Source: Hyphomicrobiales bacterium
Lineage (GTDB): Bacteria; Pseudomonadota; Alphaproteobacteria; Rhizobiales; Rhizobiaceae
DNA length: 64,000 nt
NCBI GenBank assembly: GCA_900489925.1
Contig: UEHQ01000006.1
Span: forward strand, 62,001-126,000
Direction: 5' to 3'
A model generated the notes under the pieces. It ran no database searches. It was given only the letters and a program-made list of their open reading frames with translations, and was not told where the DNA came from. A program made the translations under genes and the position numbers. The number at the start of each line of letters is the position of its first letter. The stretch's first letter is position 1. Shown here in pieces: positions 8,108 through 18,111 of the stretch.

Positions 8108-8608
8108 TCACTCACTCCCCGCCGGTTTGAAGCCCAACTCGCTCATATCCTTGAACTGATTGACCACGAGGCTGCGGGTATCAGCCTGCGGAACATGGCA
8201 TGTCGTGCAAAAATAACGCCGCGGAGAGACGTCGGCGAGCATCTGGCCGTCACGCGTCATGTAATGCGTGACGCTGATCATTGGCGCACCGGAATCCTGA
8301 GTGAATTCCCGCTTGTGGCACGACAGACAGCGGTTGGCGTTGACCGACAGCTCGTAGCCCTCGATCGAGTGCGGGATGATCGGTGGCTGATCCGGATAGG
8401 CACGCATTTTCCGCTGATCATCAGTTACCCATTTCGGCAAAGGCTTCGCCTCGCCAGTGGCCATAGCCTGGGGCGGTCCTTCGAGCTGGGGCACATTCTG
8501 CTGCACCACCTGACCGATGGCTGCCGTCGCCACGAACACGACAAGACCGGCCGCGACTGTCATCCATTGGGGCCGCCTTAAATGGCGGAGACGATTTTGA
8601 CCGCGCAT
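8108..8608 (-). CDS. napB: NapB diheme cytochrome c subunit of periplasmic nitrate reductase
   Basis: The protein of up to 166 residues has an N-terminal hydrophobic export segment (about 16-36) and two CXXCH heme motifs, CLSCH and CTTCH. The conserved NapB stretch [24 protein letters not shown] is recognisable. NapB relays electrons from NapC to NapA. The ATG at 8608 overlaps the napA end by 31 bases and supplies the basic residues expected before a signal segment. A second ATG at 8563 has AAGGCGG upstream and would give 151 residues; the start is undecided. Confidence 0.93.
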   Translation of the reverse strand: MRGQNRLRHLRRPQWMTVAAGLVVFVATAAIGQVVQQNVPQLEGPPQAMATGEAKPLPKWVTDDQRKMRAYPDQPPIIPHSIEGYELSVNANRCLSCHKREFTQDSGAPMISVTHYMTRDGQMLADVSPRRYFCTTCHVPQADTRSLVVNQFKDMSELGFKPAGSE

Positions 8609-11088
8609 TTTTTGAAATCCGTCTGTTTGGAGATGGGATCGGTGGCGTCCAGCGTGACCTTGTTGATCAACTGGCTGGCGTCGAACCAGGGAACGAAGAT
8701 GACGCCAGGCGGCATGCGGTTTCGACCGCGGATATCGATGCGGGAACGGATCTCACCGCGACGCGAGATGATGCGAACCTCGGCCCCCTGGTTGATGCCT
8801 CGCTTCCGGGCATCCTCCGCATTCATGAAACATCGCGCACCGGGAAAGGCTTTGTAGAGCTCGGGAACACGCATTGTCATTGAGCCGGAATGCCAATGCT
8901 CGAGGACGCGGCCGGTCACCAGCCAGAAGTCATATTCATCGTCAGGCGATTCTGCCGGAGGCTCGTACGGTACGGCCAGAATAACGGCCTTGCCATCCTT
9001 CTGGCCGTAGAATTTCAACCCTTCGCCGGGTTTGACGTAGGGATCATAGCCTTCCCTGTATCGCCAGCGGGTTTCCTGCCCGTTGACGACAGGCCAGCGC
9101 AGTCCGCGCACATCATGGTACATGTCGTAGGGCGCAAGATCATGCCCGTGCCCCCGCCCGAACGTCGCGTATTCCTCGAACAGTCCCTTCTGGATATAGA
9201 AGCCGAAGGCCTTGGCCTCGTTGTTGTCGTAGTCCCCGCTGGTATCGCTCAAGGGAAATTTATCAACTTGGCCGTTGCGGAACAGCACGTCGAACAGTGT
9301 CTTCCCGCGATACTCGGGATTGGCATCCAGAATATCCTTGGGCCAGACCTCATCGGTCGTGAAGCGTTTGGAGAACTCGGCGATCTGCCACAAGTCCGAA
9401 CGGGCTTCGCCTTTCGCCTGAACCAATTGATGCCAGACATGCGTCCTGCGTTCGGCGTTGCCGTAGGCGCCTTCCTTTTCGACCCACATCGCCGCCGGCA
9501 GGATCAGGTCCGCGCTCATGGCCGTTATCGTCGGGTAGGCGTCGCTGACCACGATGAAGTTGTCAGGGTTGCGATATCCCTGCCAAGTCTCGTTGCTGGT
9601 GTTGGGGCCGGCCTGAACGTTGTTGTTGACCTGAACCCAATAGAAATTCAGCTTGCCGTCCTTGAGCATGCGGTCCTGCTGGACGGCATGATAGCCGGGC
9701 TTCTCGGGAATGATCCCCTCTGGAACCTTCCAGATTTCCTCCGCATGCTTCCGATGCTCCGGGTTGGTCACCGTCATGTCCGCTGGCAGACGGTGCGCAA
9801 AGGTTCCCACTTCACGCGCAGTGCCGCAGGCCGATGGCTGGCCGGTCAGCGAGAACGGGCTGTTGCCGGGTTCTGAGATCTTACCCGTCAGCAAGTGGAT
9901 ATTATACACCATCTGGTTGGCCCAGACGCCGCGGACGTGCTGGTTGAAGCCCATCGTCCAGAGCGACATGACCTTGCGGGCAGGATCGGCGTAAAGTTCG
10001 GCCAACTGTTCAAGGAAGCCGGCATCGACGCCAGACAGCGCCGCCGCCTTTTCGAGAGTGTACTCCGAAACGAATGCCTTGAAGGCCTCGAAGTCGATAG
10101 GCTCGGTCTTGGCGGGGTCGGCGGAATTCGCGGCCTTCGTCTCCACCGGATTGTCCGGCCTGAAGCCATAGCCAATGTCCGTGACGCCTCGCGCGAACTT
10201 GGTGTGCTTATCCACGAAGTCCTTGTTGACGCGGCCGGTCTGGATGATGTGGTTTGCGATGTAGTTGAGGATTGCGAGGTCTGTGCCCGGCTTGAAAACG
10301 ATCGGCACGTCCGCGAGATCCATGCTCCGATGCGTGAATGTCGAGAGCACCGCCACGCGGACATGAGGGTGCCCCAAGCGACGATCCGCCACCCGCGTCC
10401 ACAGGATCGGATGCATCTCCGCCATGTTGGAACCCCAAAGCACGAAGGCATCCGCGTTCTCAAAATCGTCGTAACAGCCCATCGGCTCGTCCATGCCAAA
10501 CGTGCGCATGAAGGCGTAGGCGGCCGAGGCCATGCAATGGCGGGCATTCGGATCGAGGTTGTTGGATCGAAGGCCGGCCCGCATCAGCTTGGTAGCGGCA
10601 TAGCCCTCGAAGATCGTCCACTGGCCTGAGCCGAACATGCCGACCGCCGTCGACCCTTTTTCCTTCAGCACCTTCTTGCACTGTTCGGCCATCACGTCGA
10701 AGGCCTCGTCCCAAGTGACCGGCGTGAACTCGCCGTCCTTGGCATAGACCCCGTCCCGCTTGCGCAGCAGTGGCGTCTGCAGCCGATCCTCGCCATACAT
10801 GATCTTAGAGAGAAAGTAGCCCTTGATGCAATTCAGGCCACGATTGACCTCGGCCTGCATGTCACCGTGCGTGGCAACAACCTGCCCCGCCTTGACGCCA
10901 ACCATGACTCCGCAGCCTGTGCCGCAGAAGCGGCAAGGTGCCTTCGACCATTTGATCTGCAAGGCTTCCACCCCGCCCGGAACAGGCTGCGCGGTGGCGG
11001 GAAGCGTTATACCGGCAGCCGTAGCCGCTATGGCCGCAGCCTGGGCCTTCAGGACGTCACGCCGGGTCAGGGATTCGGTCTTCGACAT
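8578..11088 (-). CDS. napA: NapA catalytic subunit of periplasmic nitrate reductase
   Basis: The 836-residue protein is the molybdenum bis-MGD nitrate reductase that reduces nitrate to nitrite in the periplasm. A twin-arginine signal (TRRDVLKAQ) opens the protein. A [4Fe-4S] site CRFCGTGCG follows, with a fourth cysteine in [11 protein letters not shown]. The Mo-ligand cysteine is expected in NARHCMASA. The start at 11088 is chosen over an upstream in-frame ATG at 11112 because GGAGGAG lies directly before it; napD overlaps this start. Length and domain order agree with NapA. Confidence 0.97.
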   Translation of the reverse strand: MSKTESLTRRDVLKAQAAAIAATAAGITLPATAQPVPGGVEALQIKWSKAPCRFCGTGCGVMVGVKAGQVVATHGDMQAEVNRGLNCIKGYFLSKIMYGEDRLQTPLLRKRDGVYAKDGEFTPVTWDEAFDVMAEQCKKVLKEKGSTAVGMFGSGQWTIFEGYAATKLMRAGLRSNNLDPNARHCMASAAYAFMRTFGMDEPMGCYDDFENADAFVLWGSNMAEMHPILWTRVADRRLGHPHVRVAVLSTFTHRSMDLADVPIVFKPGTDLAILNYIANHIIQTGRVNKDFVDKHTKFARGVTDIGYGFRPDNPVETKAANSADPAKTEPIDFEAFKAFVSEYTLEKAAALSGVDAGFLEQLAELYADPARKVMSLWTMGFNQHVRGVWANQMVYNIHLLTGKISEPGNSPFSLTGQPSACGTAREVGTFAHRLPADMTVTNPEHRKHAEEIWKVPEGIIPEKPGYHAVQQDRMLKDGKLNFYWVQVNNNVQAGPNTSNETWQGYRNPDNFIVVSDAYPTITAMSADLILPAAMWVEKEGAYGNAERRTHVWHQLVQAKGEARSDLWQIAEFSKRFTTDEVWPKDILDANPEYRGKTLFDVLFRNGQVDKFPLSDTSGDYDNNEAKAFGFYIQKGLFEEYATFGRGHGHDLAPYDMYHDVRGLRWPVVNGQETRWRYREGYDPYVKPGEGLKFYGQKDGKAVILAVPYEPPAESPDDEYDFWLVTGRVLEHWHSGSMTMRVPELYKAFPGARCFMNAEDARKRGINQGAEVRIISRRGEIRSRIDIRGRNRMPPGVIFVPWFDASQLINKVTLDATDPISKQTDFKKCAVKIVSAI

Positions 11089-11338
11089 GCTTCTCCTCCG
11101 TAACCTGCTCAAAAACCATGTTGGCGGCGATGACGCCGTCCATCAGCGAGACTCTGGAAAGAACCTCGCCCAAAAACCCCGTGCTTGGGCCCTCGATGAC
11201 AACGACGATCTTGCCTCGATCGTGACCGTGCACCTCCAGCCCTTCGACGGCTTCGAGCTGCGCCAAAACCGCTTGCGTAAATTCAAACCGTGTTGCGATG
11301 ACCGCACTTGAGACGTGCCAAAGAGAGTGCTCAACCAT
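11057..11338 (-). CDS. napD: NapD maturation chaperone
   Basis: The 93-residue protein has the ferredoxin-like fold pattern of Nap[11 protein letters not shown] at the start, [20 protein letters not shown] in the middle and a C-terminal [13 protein letters not shown]. NapD binds the twin-arginine signal of NapA and holds it back until the cofactor is inserted. The gene overlaps napF by eight bases and napA by about 32 bases, which fits tight translational coupling. Confidence 0.93.
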   Translation of the reverse strand: MVEHSLWHVSSAVIATRFEFTQAVLAQLEAVEGLEVHGHDRGKIVVVIEGPSTGFLGEVLSRVSLMDGVIAANMVFEQVTEEKHVEDRIPDPA

Positions 11339-11819
11339 TGGAGACCTCGCTCAGCGAACGGATGGCGATGGCATCCACGGGACAGACCTGGAGGCATGCG
11401 CCGCATCCTGTGCAGGCGGACGTCTCGATGACCGGCAAAAACGGCCCGCCAATCCGTGGCCGGAATCGTATGGCCTGAGCGGGGCAAGCCTCGCCGCAGG
11501 ATTGGCAGGCAACTCCTTTCGCTGCCAAGCAGCCGCCGGAAACCTGAGCCACATGGTCGAACTGGAAGCGCTCGGCATCGAAGACCGGCTCCGGACAGAC
11601 ATTCAGGCACTCTCGACAGAAAGTGCATTCCCCGACAGCCAGGTCGACCCCGGGAACTCCGGCGATAAGCCGGATTATGGAGGTGGGACATCGTTCGACG
11701 CATCGATTGCACCCGGTGCATCGTTCAAGCGAAGACGGCGACACGCCCGGAGGCAGGACCGGCAGGCGAGTAACGTCGCCCTTGAGGAAGGCCCGGCGAG
11801 ACAGTGGGTTCGCGTCCAT
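11331..11819 (-). CDS. napF: NapF ferredoxin-type protein
   Basis: The 162-residue protein carries four cysteine clusters for [4Fe-4S] centres: CTGCNRCVERCP, CTFCRECLNVCP, CQSCGEACP and CTGCGACLQVCP. NapF is a cytoplasmic accessory iron-sulfur protein that helps assemble NapA. The N-terminus has SRRAFLKG, as often seen in NapF. It lies eight bases after napE and overlaps napD. Confidence 0.93.
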   Translation of the reverse strand: MDANPLSRRAFLKGDVTRLPVLPPGVSPSSLERCTGCNRCVERCPTSIIRLIAGVPGVDLAVGECTFCRECLNVCPEPVFDAERFQFDHVAQVSGGCLAAKGVACQSCGEACPAQAIRFRPRIGGPFLPVIETSACTGCGACLQVCPVDAIAIRSLSEVSNG

Positions 11820-11827
11820 GGGCCACC

Positions 11828-12019
11828 TCAGTGAATGGTCGGTGGCGGCCCCGGCGGGCCAAAGATCATCTGGTAGAACCAGACCAGAAAGCCGTACGCC
11901 GCCACGGTTCCAACCGCAACGACGGGCCAGACGCCAAATGCGAGGATCGCAAACGCCAGTCGTTCACCGCGCGGCGAAAGCCGCCTGTCGCCTTTTAAGA
12001 CTTCCGGTCGATCGGACAT
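11828..12019 (-). CDS. napE: NapE small membrane protein
   Basis: The 63-residue protein has one membrane helix (about residues 24-50, AFAILAFGVWPVVAVGTVAAYG) followed by the short GFLVWFYQMIFGPPGPPP tail typical of NapE. Its function is not established; it is the usual first gene of napEFDABC operons in alphaproteobacteria. A GTG at 12031 is an alternative start giving four extra residues. Confidence 0.85.
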   Translation of the reverse strand: MSDRPEVLKGDRRLSPRGERLAFAILAFGVWPVVAVGTVAAYGFLVWFYQMIFGPPGPPPTIH

Positions 12020-12574
12020 CGAGAACCCCACACCGTCGGGCGCACCTCGCCCTCGTCGTTCTACTCATCCGCGCAAAAATTAGCATCCTATGACAATGGG
12101 GGCCTGTAGTATCTCGTAACATCTCTAGTACGAGGGGCACACCGAGGTGCGTGCCCCCACTCATTCTTGAGTGACGGGGATCAGCGTCAGCCTCTCGGAG
12201 GTGGTTGCGGTGATATGCTCAGCGATCGCACGCCTGATGTCTGTCACCTATCGAACGCACAATTATCGAGGTCGATGATGTGGACCGGAAGCAGGGACCG
12301 ACGACGGTTATCGACCGCAACAGCGATCCCGACTTCCTGACCATTAAAGATGACAGCTTGTTTGCGCATGCCAAACCGCTCCGCACACAACCGTTCGCAC
12401 TGTCGGCAACCATCATTCCGCCAGCCACCATCTCAGATGCAGTCCGAACATATCCCGGTGAAAGAAGCGCGCATTGCCCTTGTCCTAGCCGCCCAGGAAG
12501 CTGGCATCAGGGTGATCACTGTCGTCCACTAGTCGGACGACACCGACCGGGAAGTTCACGAGGGCGGCTCGCAA
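12020..12574. other. Region upstream of the nap operon, no supportable gene
   Basis: The 100-150 bases next to napE should hold the nap promoter. I found no convincing FNR-like palindrome by eye. Between about 12260 and 12532 two short rightward frames show plausible codon use (one ends EARIALVLAAQEAGIRVITVVH before a stop at 12532). They have no good start and are not recognised; they may be a decayed gene. Confidence 0.4.
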
Positions 12575-15136
12575 TCACGTGCGCGGCTTCAGGTTCTCCG
12601 GGTCATAGATCGGCTTGTAGCCGACGCTGACCACTTCGACCGGATAGGTTTCGGCGAAATACTCGACATTCAGCTTGCGGCCGACCTGGCAGTATTCCTG
12701 CGGGAGGTAGGCAAGCGCGATGTTCTTGCCGACGGTCGGGCCGTAGGCGACCGAGGTCGTGTAGGAGATGCGGCCGAGGCTGTCGACCAGCGACTTGCCT
12801 GTTTCCGGGTCCATGACCGGCATGGAACCGACGGGGTAGCGCTTGACGCCCTTGCTGTCGGTGTTTTCGGTCATGACGAGGGTGCAGAGCATCGCCGGCT
12901 GGTGTTCGCGAGCCTTGTATTCCAGGTGCTTGGCCTTGCCGCGGAAATCGGCTTCCTTGACCTTCGGGCGGGCGAGATCGGCTTCCAGCAGGTTGTACTG
13001 GGTGAGCAGGTCACCGTTTTGCAGGCGCAGAGACTTTTCCATGCGGCGCGAGTTGGCGTAGGTCTCGACGCCGAAGGGCATGACGCCGGTGGCGCAGAGC
13101 GCATCCCAGACGGCGAGGCCATCCTCGTACTTCATGTGCAGTTCCCAGCCCTGTTCACCGACATAGGAGATTCGGAAGGCGGTGACCGTCTTGCCCGCGA
13201 TCTCGATCGGCTTGATGGCCGCGAAGGCGAAGTTTTCGGGATCGAGCGCTGCCGGATCGGCCACGACCTTCTTCAGCGTATCGCGGGCGTTCGGGCCCCA
13301 GATGCCGATCGTGATGAACTTTTCTGAGACGTCTGATATCGTGACGTCGAGACCGCGATCCTCGGCGACGCGCTTCATGTAGTGGAAGTCGCGCGGGCCG
13401 GCATCGGCGCCGTTGATGAGGCGGCAGCGGTCGGCCATGCGGATGACGGTGAAGTCGGCGCGCACCATGCCCTCGTCGTCGAGGAAGTGGGTGTAAATAC
13501 CCTTGCCGATATTGGCGTCACCGCCGATCTTGGCGGCGCAGAGCCACTCAAGCAGCTCGACATGATCGGGGCCTTCGATGTCGACCATGTGGAAGTGGCT
13601 GAGGTTGACGATGCCGCAATCCTCGCTCATCGCCAGATGCTCGGCGTTGGAGACGCGCCAGAAGTGGCGGTTGTCCCATTCGTTTTCGCGCACGGGAACG
13701 CGGTCTGCGTATTTCTCCAGCAGGTGCTCGTTGGCCTTGTAGCCATGCGCGCGCTCCCAGCCGCCGAGCTCCATGAAGTAGCCGCCGAGTTCTTTTTCGC
13801 GCTCGTAGAAGGGCGAGCGCTTGGCGTTGCGGCCCGACGCGTAGGGTTCGCGGGTGTGGACGGCGGGGAAGTAGATCTTCTGCGCGGCCTCATAGCAGCG
13901 GCCGGCGATGAAGTCCTCGGTCAGCTGGTGCGGGTAGAAGCGGGAATAATCGATCGAGTTGTGGTCGATCTCGGTGCGGCCGTCGGTCATCCAGTCGGCG
14001 ATCAGCTTGCCGTAGCCCGGCCCGTCCTTGACCCAGATGGCGACGCAGTACCAGAGACCGCGCACCTTCTGGCTCTCGCCGCAGGAGGGGCCGCCGGCAG
14101 CGGAGACCTGCAGCAGGCCGTTGAAGGAGTGGCCTTCATTATAGCCGAGTTCGCCGAGGATCGGCGTCAGTTCCATGGCCTTTTCGAGCGGCTCGAGAAT
14201 CTGTTCCATCTCCAGGTCGCGCTGCGAGGGCGACAGGCGCGCCTCGTGCTTTTCCAGAAGCTCGCGCGGGTGGCACATGCGCGGATTGGTGGTCTCGTAA
14301 TAGCCCCACTCGATCTGGCCGCCTTCGGTGGTCTTCGGGTCGCCGGTGTCGCGCATATAGGCGGAGTTGCCCTGGTCGCGCAGCAGCGGGTAGCCGATTT
14401 CCTTGCCCGTGCCTTCGAACTCGTTATAGGGGCCGAAGAAGGTGAGGGGGTGATCGACCGGCATGACCGGCAGGTCCTCGCCGACCATCTCGGCGATCAG
14501 GCGGCCCCAGAGGCCGGCGCAGACGATGACGTGATCGGCCGTGATCGTGCCGCGATGGGTGACGACGCCCTTGATGCGGCCGCCCTCGACGATCAGCGAC
14601 TGGGCTGGCGTGTTGCCGAACATCTTGAGCTTGCCGGATTTCTCGGCGGCATCGACCAGCTTGCCGGCGACGGTCTGCGAACGCGGGATGACGAGGCCGG
14701 CGTCAGGATCGAACATGCCGCCCTGGACCTGATCTTCCTCGATCAGCGGGAACATTTCCTTGATCTCGGCTGGCGAGACGTAATGCGCCCGGGTGCCGAA
14801 GGCCTTGGCGGAGCTCAGCTTGCGCTTGATCTCTTCCATCCAGGCGTCGTCGCCGGTGCGGGCGACTTCGAGGCCGCCGATGCGGGAGTAGTGGCCCATC
14901 TTCTCGTAGAAATCGATCGAATACTGGGTGGTCCAGACCGAGAGATAGTCGTGTGACGTGGTGTAACAGAAGTCCGAGGCGTGGGCGGTCGAGCCGATAT
15001 CGGTCGGGATACCCGACTTGTCGATGCCGACGATGTCGTCCCATCCGCGCTCGATCAGGTGATGGGCGATGGATGCGCCGACGATGCCGCCGAGACCGAT
15101 GATGACGACTTTTGCCTTGCTTGGAAATTCCGCCAC
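12575..15136 (-). CDS. Dimethylglycine/sarcosine dehydrogenase-like flavoenzyme with GcvT domain
   Basis: The 853-residue protein joins an N-terminal FAD-dependent amine oxidoreductase (residues about 8-400, dinucleotide motif GLGGIVGASIAHHL) to a C-terminal aminomethyltransferase (GcvT) domain (from about 470; landmarks GIWGPNARDTL, SYVGEQGWELHM and the terminal AYLPQEYCQVG). This is the architecture of dimethylglycine dehydrogenase/oxidase, which demethylates N-methylated glycines and passes C1 units to folate. The start is GTG 15136 with AAGGAA upstream. No other betaine or sarcosine genes are adjacent, so the exact amine substrate is uncertain. Confidence 0.85.
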   Translation of the reverse strand: MAEFPSKAKVVIIGLGGIVGASIAHHLIERGWDDIVGIDKSGIPTDIGSTAHASDFCYTTSHDYLSVWTTQYSIDFYEKMGHYSRIGGLEVARTGDDAWMEEIKRKLSSAKAFGTRAHYVSPAEIKEMFPLIEEDQVQGGMFDPDAGLVIPRSQTVAGKLVDAAEKSGKLKMFGNTPAQSLIVEGGRIKGVVTHRGTITADHVIVCAGLWGRLIAEMVGEDLPVMPVDHPLTFFGPYNEFEGTGKEIGYPLLRDQGNSAYMRDTGDPKTTEGGQIEWGYYETTNPRMCHPRELLEKHEARLSPSQRDLEMEQILEPLEKAMELTPILGELGYNEGHSFNGLLQVSAAGGPSCGESQKVRGLWYCVAIWVKDGPGYGKLIADWMTDGRTEIDHNSIDYSRFYPHQLTEDFIAGRCYEAAQKIYFPAVHTREPYASGRNAKRSPFYEREKELGGYFMELGGWERAHGYKANEHLLEKYADRVPVRENEWDNRHFWRVSNAEHLAMSEDCGIVNLSHFHMVDIEGPDHVELLEWLCAAKIGGDANIGKGIYTHFLDDEGMVRADFTVIRMADRCRLINGADAGPRDFHYMKRVAEDRGLDVTISDVSEKFITIGIWGPNARDTLKKVVADPAALDPENFAFAAIKPIEIAGKTVTAFRISYVGEQGWELHMKYEDGLAVWDALCATGVMPFGVETYANSRRMEKSLRLQNGDLLTQYNLLEADLARPKVKEADFRGKAKHLEYKAREHQPAMLCTLVMTENTDSKGVKRYPVGSMPVMDPETGKSLVDSLGRISYTTSVAYGPTVGKNIALAYLPQEYCQVGRKLNVEYFAETYPVEVVSVGYKPIYDPENLKPRT

Positions 15137-15989
15137 GTGCCTGTTCCTTGTTGTTATTCAATGAATGTGCCACGCCACATTCATATTCAATTCTCGATCA
15201 GACCTCTTCGCATAAAGACGACAGTGTTGGGCAGCTTATGATCGTCATTGGCTCCCTCCCCCGCGACATCGGCTCAATCGCGTCGACATGGGTTGAAGCT
15301 TGATCAAACGCGACATCACCGATCTCCTGAGCTTTCAGGCTACTATCGATGCGGCCTATTCCAAAGTCACTCGCCTTTTGTAATTCAGCCCCACTTACCG
15401 CCGCCAGGGCGACATCCGCTCGAGCGCTGACGGCGCGTGGGCTTGCTGCCCAATGGAACTTGCTCCGATGGATGCACTACAGCTCTGGATCGAGCGGCTT
15501 CCGGAATGGCAGGCGCTCAGACGCACAAGTCCAATCTCCTCAACTCATTGTCACCGCGACTGAGCACGACACGCGTGGTCGCCGGTATGAATCTCGCGCT
15601 GGTCAGCGGACCGCTACGCCAGACAAGAGCCATGTCCAAGTCTTGTCGAAATACTCCGAAATCGCAGTGCTCGACGCGAACTCTTCACCACCATCATCGC
15701 CGTGAGGCGGATCGGGCTTTGCCGGGACTTCACCGGCCTTTGCAAACGCAACCGCCTCGCTCATCGTGATACGCTTGAAGGCGATCAGATTGGGTTCCAT
15801 GTTGATCTGTCAGAACGAATGGGGCTCCCCTTTATGCTGACATGCCCCCGTCGACTGCCCCGACAGCTCGACCTCGCTTGCGGACTTGAGTCGGCCACGC
15901 CGGTCGACTAGATCCCTTCTCTGGAGCGGACCTGAGCGCAGTTCAGTCCGAATCGAACGATCACCGGCTGAACCGTCTGGAAGAATGAC
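15137..15989. other. Long intergenic region, no supportable gene
   Basis: About 850 bases between two divergent genes. Several short frames with plausible codon use exist on the minus strand, such as a 65-codon frame at 15603-15800 and stop-interrupted frames from about 15240 to 15440. None has a ribosome-binding site or a family I recognise. It may contain a decayed gene plus the promoters of the flanking genes. Confidence 0.4.
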
Positions 15990-17192
15990 ATGACAACACA
16001 GAGCAATCTCGAAGCCGTCGCAAACGAAGCAAAAGCCTGGCGCCAACACATTCATCAACATCCAGAGCTACTTTTTGACCTGCCACAGACCGCCGCCCTC
16101 GTAGCGGACAAGCTCAAGGAATTCGGATGTGATGAAGTCGTCAGCGGAATTGCGAAATCGGGTGTCGTTGCAGTGATCAAGGGCGCGAATGGGCCAGGCA
16201 AGACCCTCGGTCTGCGCTGCGACATGGATGCGCTGCCGATGTCGGAGCAGACAAATCTGCCGTACGCTTCGAAGATCCCCAACATGATGCACGCTTGCGG
16301 TCACGACGGGCACACTGCGATGCTTCTGGCGACTGCGAAATGCCTCGCCTCCCAGCGAGACTTCGCAGGAACGGTGGTGCTGATCTTTCAGCCGGCCGAA
16401 GAGGGAGGTGGCGGTGCCAGGGTCATGATCGAGGAAGGGCTTTTCGAGCGCTTTGGAATTGATGAAGTCTATGGAATGCACAACGAGCCCGGCCTTGCTG
16501 TCGGCTCGTTTGCGACCCGCAGCGGTCCGTTCATGGCTGGTGGTGATCGCTTCATCGTGACGATTGACGGAAAGGGTGGGCACGCCGCCTCCCCTCATCT
16601 GAGCCATGATCCCATCGTCGTCGCAGCCCATATGATCACTGCGCTCCAATCAGTTGCGTCACGGTTCACTGACCCGTTTGATCCGGTCGTTCTATCGACA
16701 ACCTTCATCGAAGGCGGAAACGACCGGGCGCTGAACGTCATTCCTGCGTCCGCAAAGATTGGCGGCACAATCCGCACGATGCGACCCGATGTCCGCGAGG
16801 CGGTGGAACGCCGCTTTCGGGAGATTGTGACGACCTCGGCAAAGCTGTTTGAAGCGGAGGCGCAGATCGATTGGCGGCCCGGATATCCCGTTGTTGTCAA
16901 CGACCCAGAGAAGACGAAGGTTGCGATTGCGGTGGCCACCGATGTCGCGGGCAATAGTGCCGTCAACACAAACTATGCGCAATCGATGGGGTCCGAAGAC
17001 TTCGCCTACATGCTGCAGCAACGACCTGGGGCAATAGTGTTAGTGGGCAATGGCGACAGCGCCAATCTTCATCATCCGGCATATAACTTTAACGACGATG
17101 CAATCATTCACGGCGTCAAATACTGGCTGTCGTTGGTCGACCGGCAGCTTGGTCAAGGTGTTCGGGCAAGGGATGGCAGCGCGCGGGAATGA
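15990..17192 (+). CDS. M20 family amidohydrolase (hippurate hydrolase / amidohydrolase type)
   Basis: The 400-residue protein is an M20D metal-dependent amidohydrolase. Visible motifs are LRCDMDALPM, HACGHDGHTAM (metal ligands), PAEEGGGGARVMIEEGLFE with the catalytic glutamate, and SEDFAYMLQQRPGA near the C-terminus. Such enzymes remove N-acyl groups from amino acids or hydrolyse related amides in the cytoplasm. It stands alone after a long intergenic region and before a short exported protein; nothing nearby fixes its substrate. Confidence 0.9.
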   Translation: MTTQSNLEAVANEAKAWRQHIHQHPELLFDLPQTAALVADKLKEFGCDEVVSGIAKSGVVAVIKGANGPGKTLGLRCDMDALPMSEQTNLPYASKIPNMMHACGHDGHTAMLLATAKCLASQRDFAGTVVLIFQPAEEGGGGARVMIEEGLFERFGIDEVYGMHNEPGLAVGSFATRSGPFMAGGDRFIVTIDGKGGHAASPHLSHDPIVVAAHMITALQSVASRFTDPFDPVVLSTTFIEGGNDRALNVIPASAKIGGTIRTMRPDVREAVERRFREIVTTSAKLFEAEAQIDWRPGYPVVVNDPEKTKVAIAVATDVAGNSAVNTNYAQSMGSEDFAYMLQQRPGAIVLVGNGDSANLHHPAYNFNDDAIIHGVKYWLSLVDRQLGQGVRARDGSARE

Positions 17193-17365
17193 AGCGCGAG
17201 GAGATTGCCCCCAAAAATGGAGCGTGCCTGACGGTTGCACCGGTATCAACAGACGTTAGGAATGCTGCGCTCCAACTCCCGGAATTCATGCGAGCGGCCC
17301 TAGAGGGCGCCGGCTTGCATCCGTCAGCAAGCAAGCCGCGATCCCAATTCAACCGAGGACTACCC

Positions 17366-17863
17366 GTGAAGAAGTCTGTCATTCTTTCTGCCGTGTTTGC
17401 GGCTGCGCTTCCCCTCCTCGCTCACGCCGAGAGCATTTCTTTTCCAAGCGATGCACCAATTGCGTCCGTAACGATTCCGGATAGCTGGGGTCCGGAGGAA
17501 ACCGAAACCGGCATTCAGGCGACCTCTGACGACAATGCTATCTACTTCTCCATCGACATCGCGGACGAAAAATCCACGGACAAGGTCATCAGTGACGCAG
17601 TCGACTTCCTGACAAAAAACGGCGTGACCATCGACCAGAAGACGCAGAAGGACGCGGGCAACTCTGAGATAAACGGCATGGAGTTCACCGCGCTGGATTG
17701 GGACGGCAACGACGAAGACGGCCCTGTGTCCGTCGGTCTCGGCTTTCTATCGCCGAAGCGCGGCAAGATGCTTGTCATCACATACTGGGGCACCAAAGGC
17801 GATGAAGACAAGCACGACGAGGAAGTTGCAAAGATCGTTCATTCGCTGAAGCCCGCGAGCTGA
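17366..17863 (+). CDS. Exported protein of unknown function
   Basis: The 165-residue protein begins with a clear signal peptide (KKSVILSAVFAAALPLLAHA, cleavage after AHA) and should be periplasmic. The mature part has repeated acidic and aromatic segments (TIPDSWGPEETETG, YFSIDIADE, MEFTALDWDGNDEDGPV). GTG 17366 is chosen because GAGGA lies seven bases upstream; a longer in-frame start at 17189 would overlap the previous gene and bury the signal peptide. I do not recognise a named family. Confidence 0.75.
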   Translation: MKKSVILSAVFAAALPLLAHAESISFPSDAPIASVTIPDSWGPEETETGIQATSDDNAIYFSIDIADEKSTDKVISDAVDFLTKNGVTIDQKTQKDAGNSEINGMEFTALDWDGNDEDGPVSVGLGFLSPKRGKMLVITYWGTKGDEDKHDEEVAKIVHSLKPAS

Positions 17864-17929
17864 GCTATTCCCGGAGCGCGTATTGCGCATAAGGACTATG
17901 GGCTTCGCACGCGCGCAGGTCGGCGGGCG

Positions 17930-17953
17930 GGAGAGCGGGGCTTTCTGCTCTCC
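17930..17953. terminator. Hairpin between convergent genes
   Basis: GGAGAGC (17930-17936) pairs with GCTCTCC (17947-17953) across a ten-base loop, within a GC-rich stretch. It lies between the stop of the exported protein and the stop of the leftward ABC permease, a natural terminator position. It lacks a clear T-tract. Confidence 0.4.
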
Positions 17954-18111
17954 GGCCGGCGCCACCCGCCCCTACCCGCGCCATTTGAACTGACCGACAC
18001 ACCACTATTCCGCCCTGGCAATCCGCACATAACCGCGAGCGTTCAAGGAGCGCGCGCGTGGTATCAAACTGGAAACCGAAGCCCGAGCCAAAGCGTGAGC
18101 ATGGCCTCCAT

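Noticed and set aside
7424..9876. Long plus-strand frames over napCBA (7424-8581 and 8890-9876)
   Set aside because: They mirror the reading frames of strongly supported nap genes and have no recognisable protein features.
12280..12630. Rightward frames upstream of the nap operon as a gene
   Set aside because: The plausible codons switch between two frames, the first overlaps the end of another gene, and there is no good start; insufficient for a call.
13382..14956. A 524-codon open frame antisense to the dimethylglycine-dehydrogenase-like gene
   Set aside because: The opposite strand encodes a full-length enzyme with clear domains; long antisense frames are expected in GC-rich genes, and this one has no start signal or family resemblance.
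15603..15800. Leftward 65-codon frame MEPNLIAFKRITMSEAVAFA...
   Set aside because: No ribosome-binding site, no family; surrounding frames are interrupted by stops, so at best it is part of a decayed gene.
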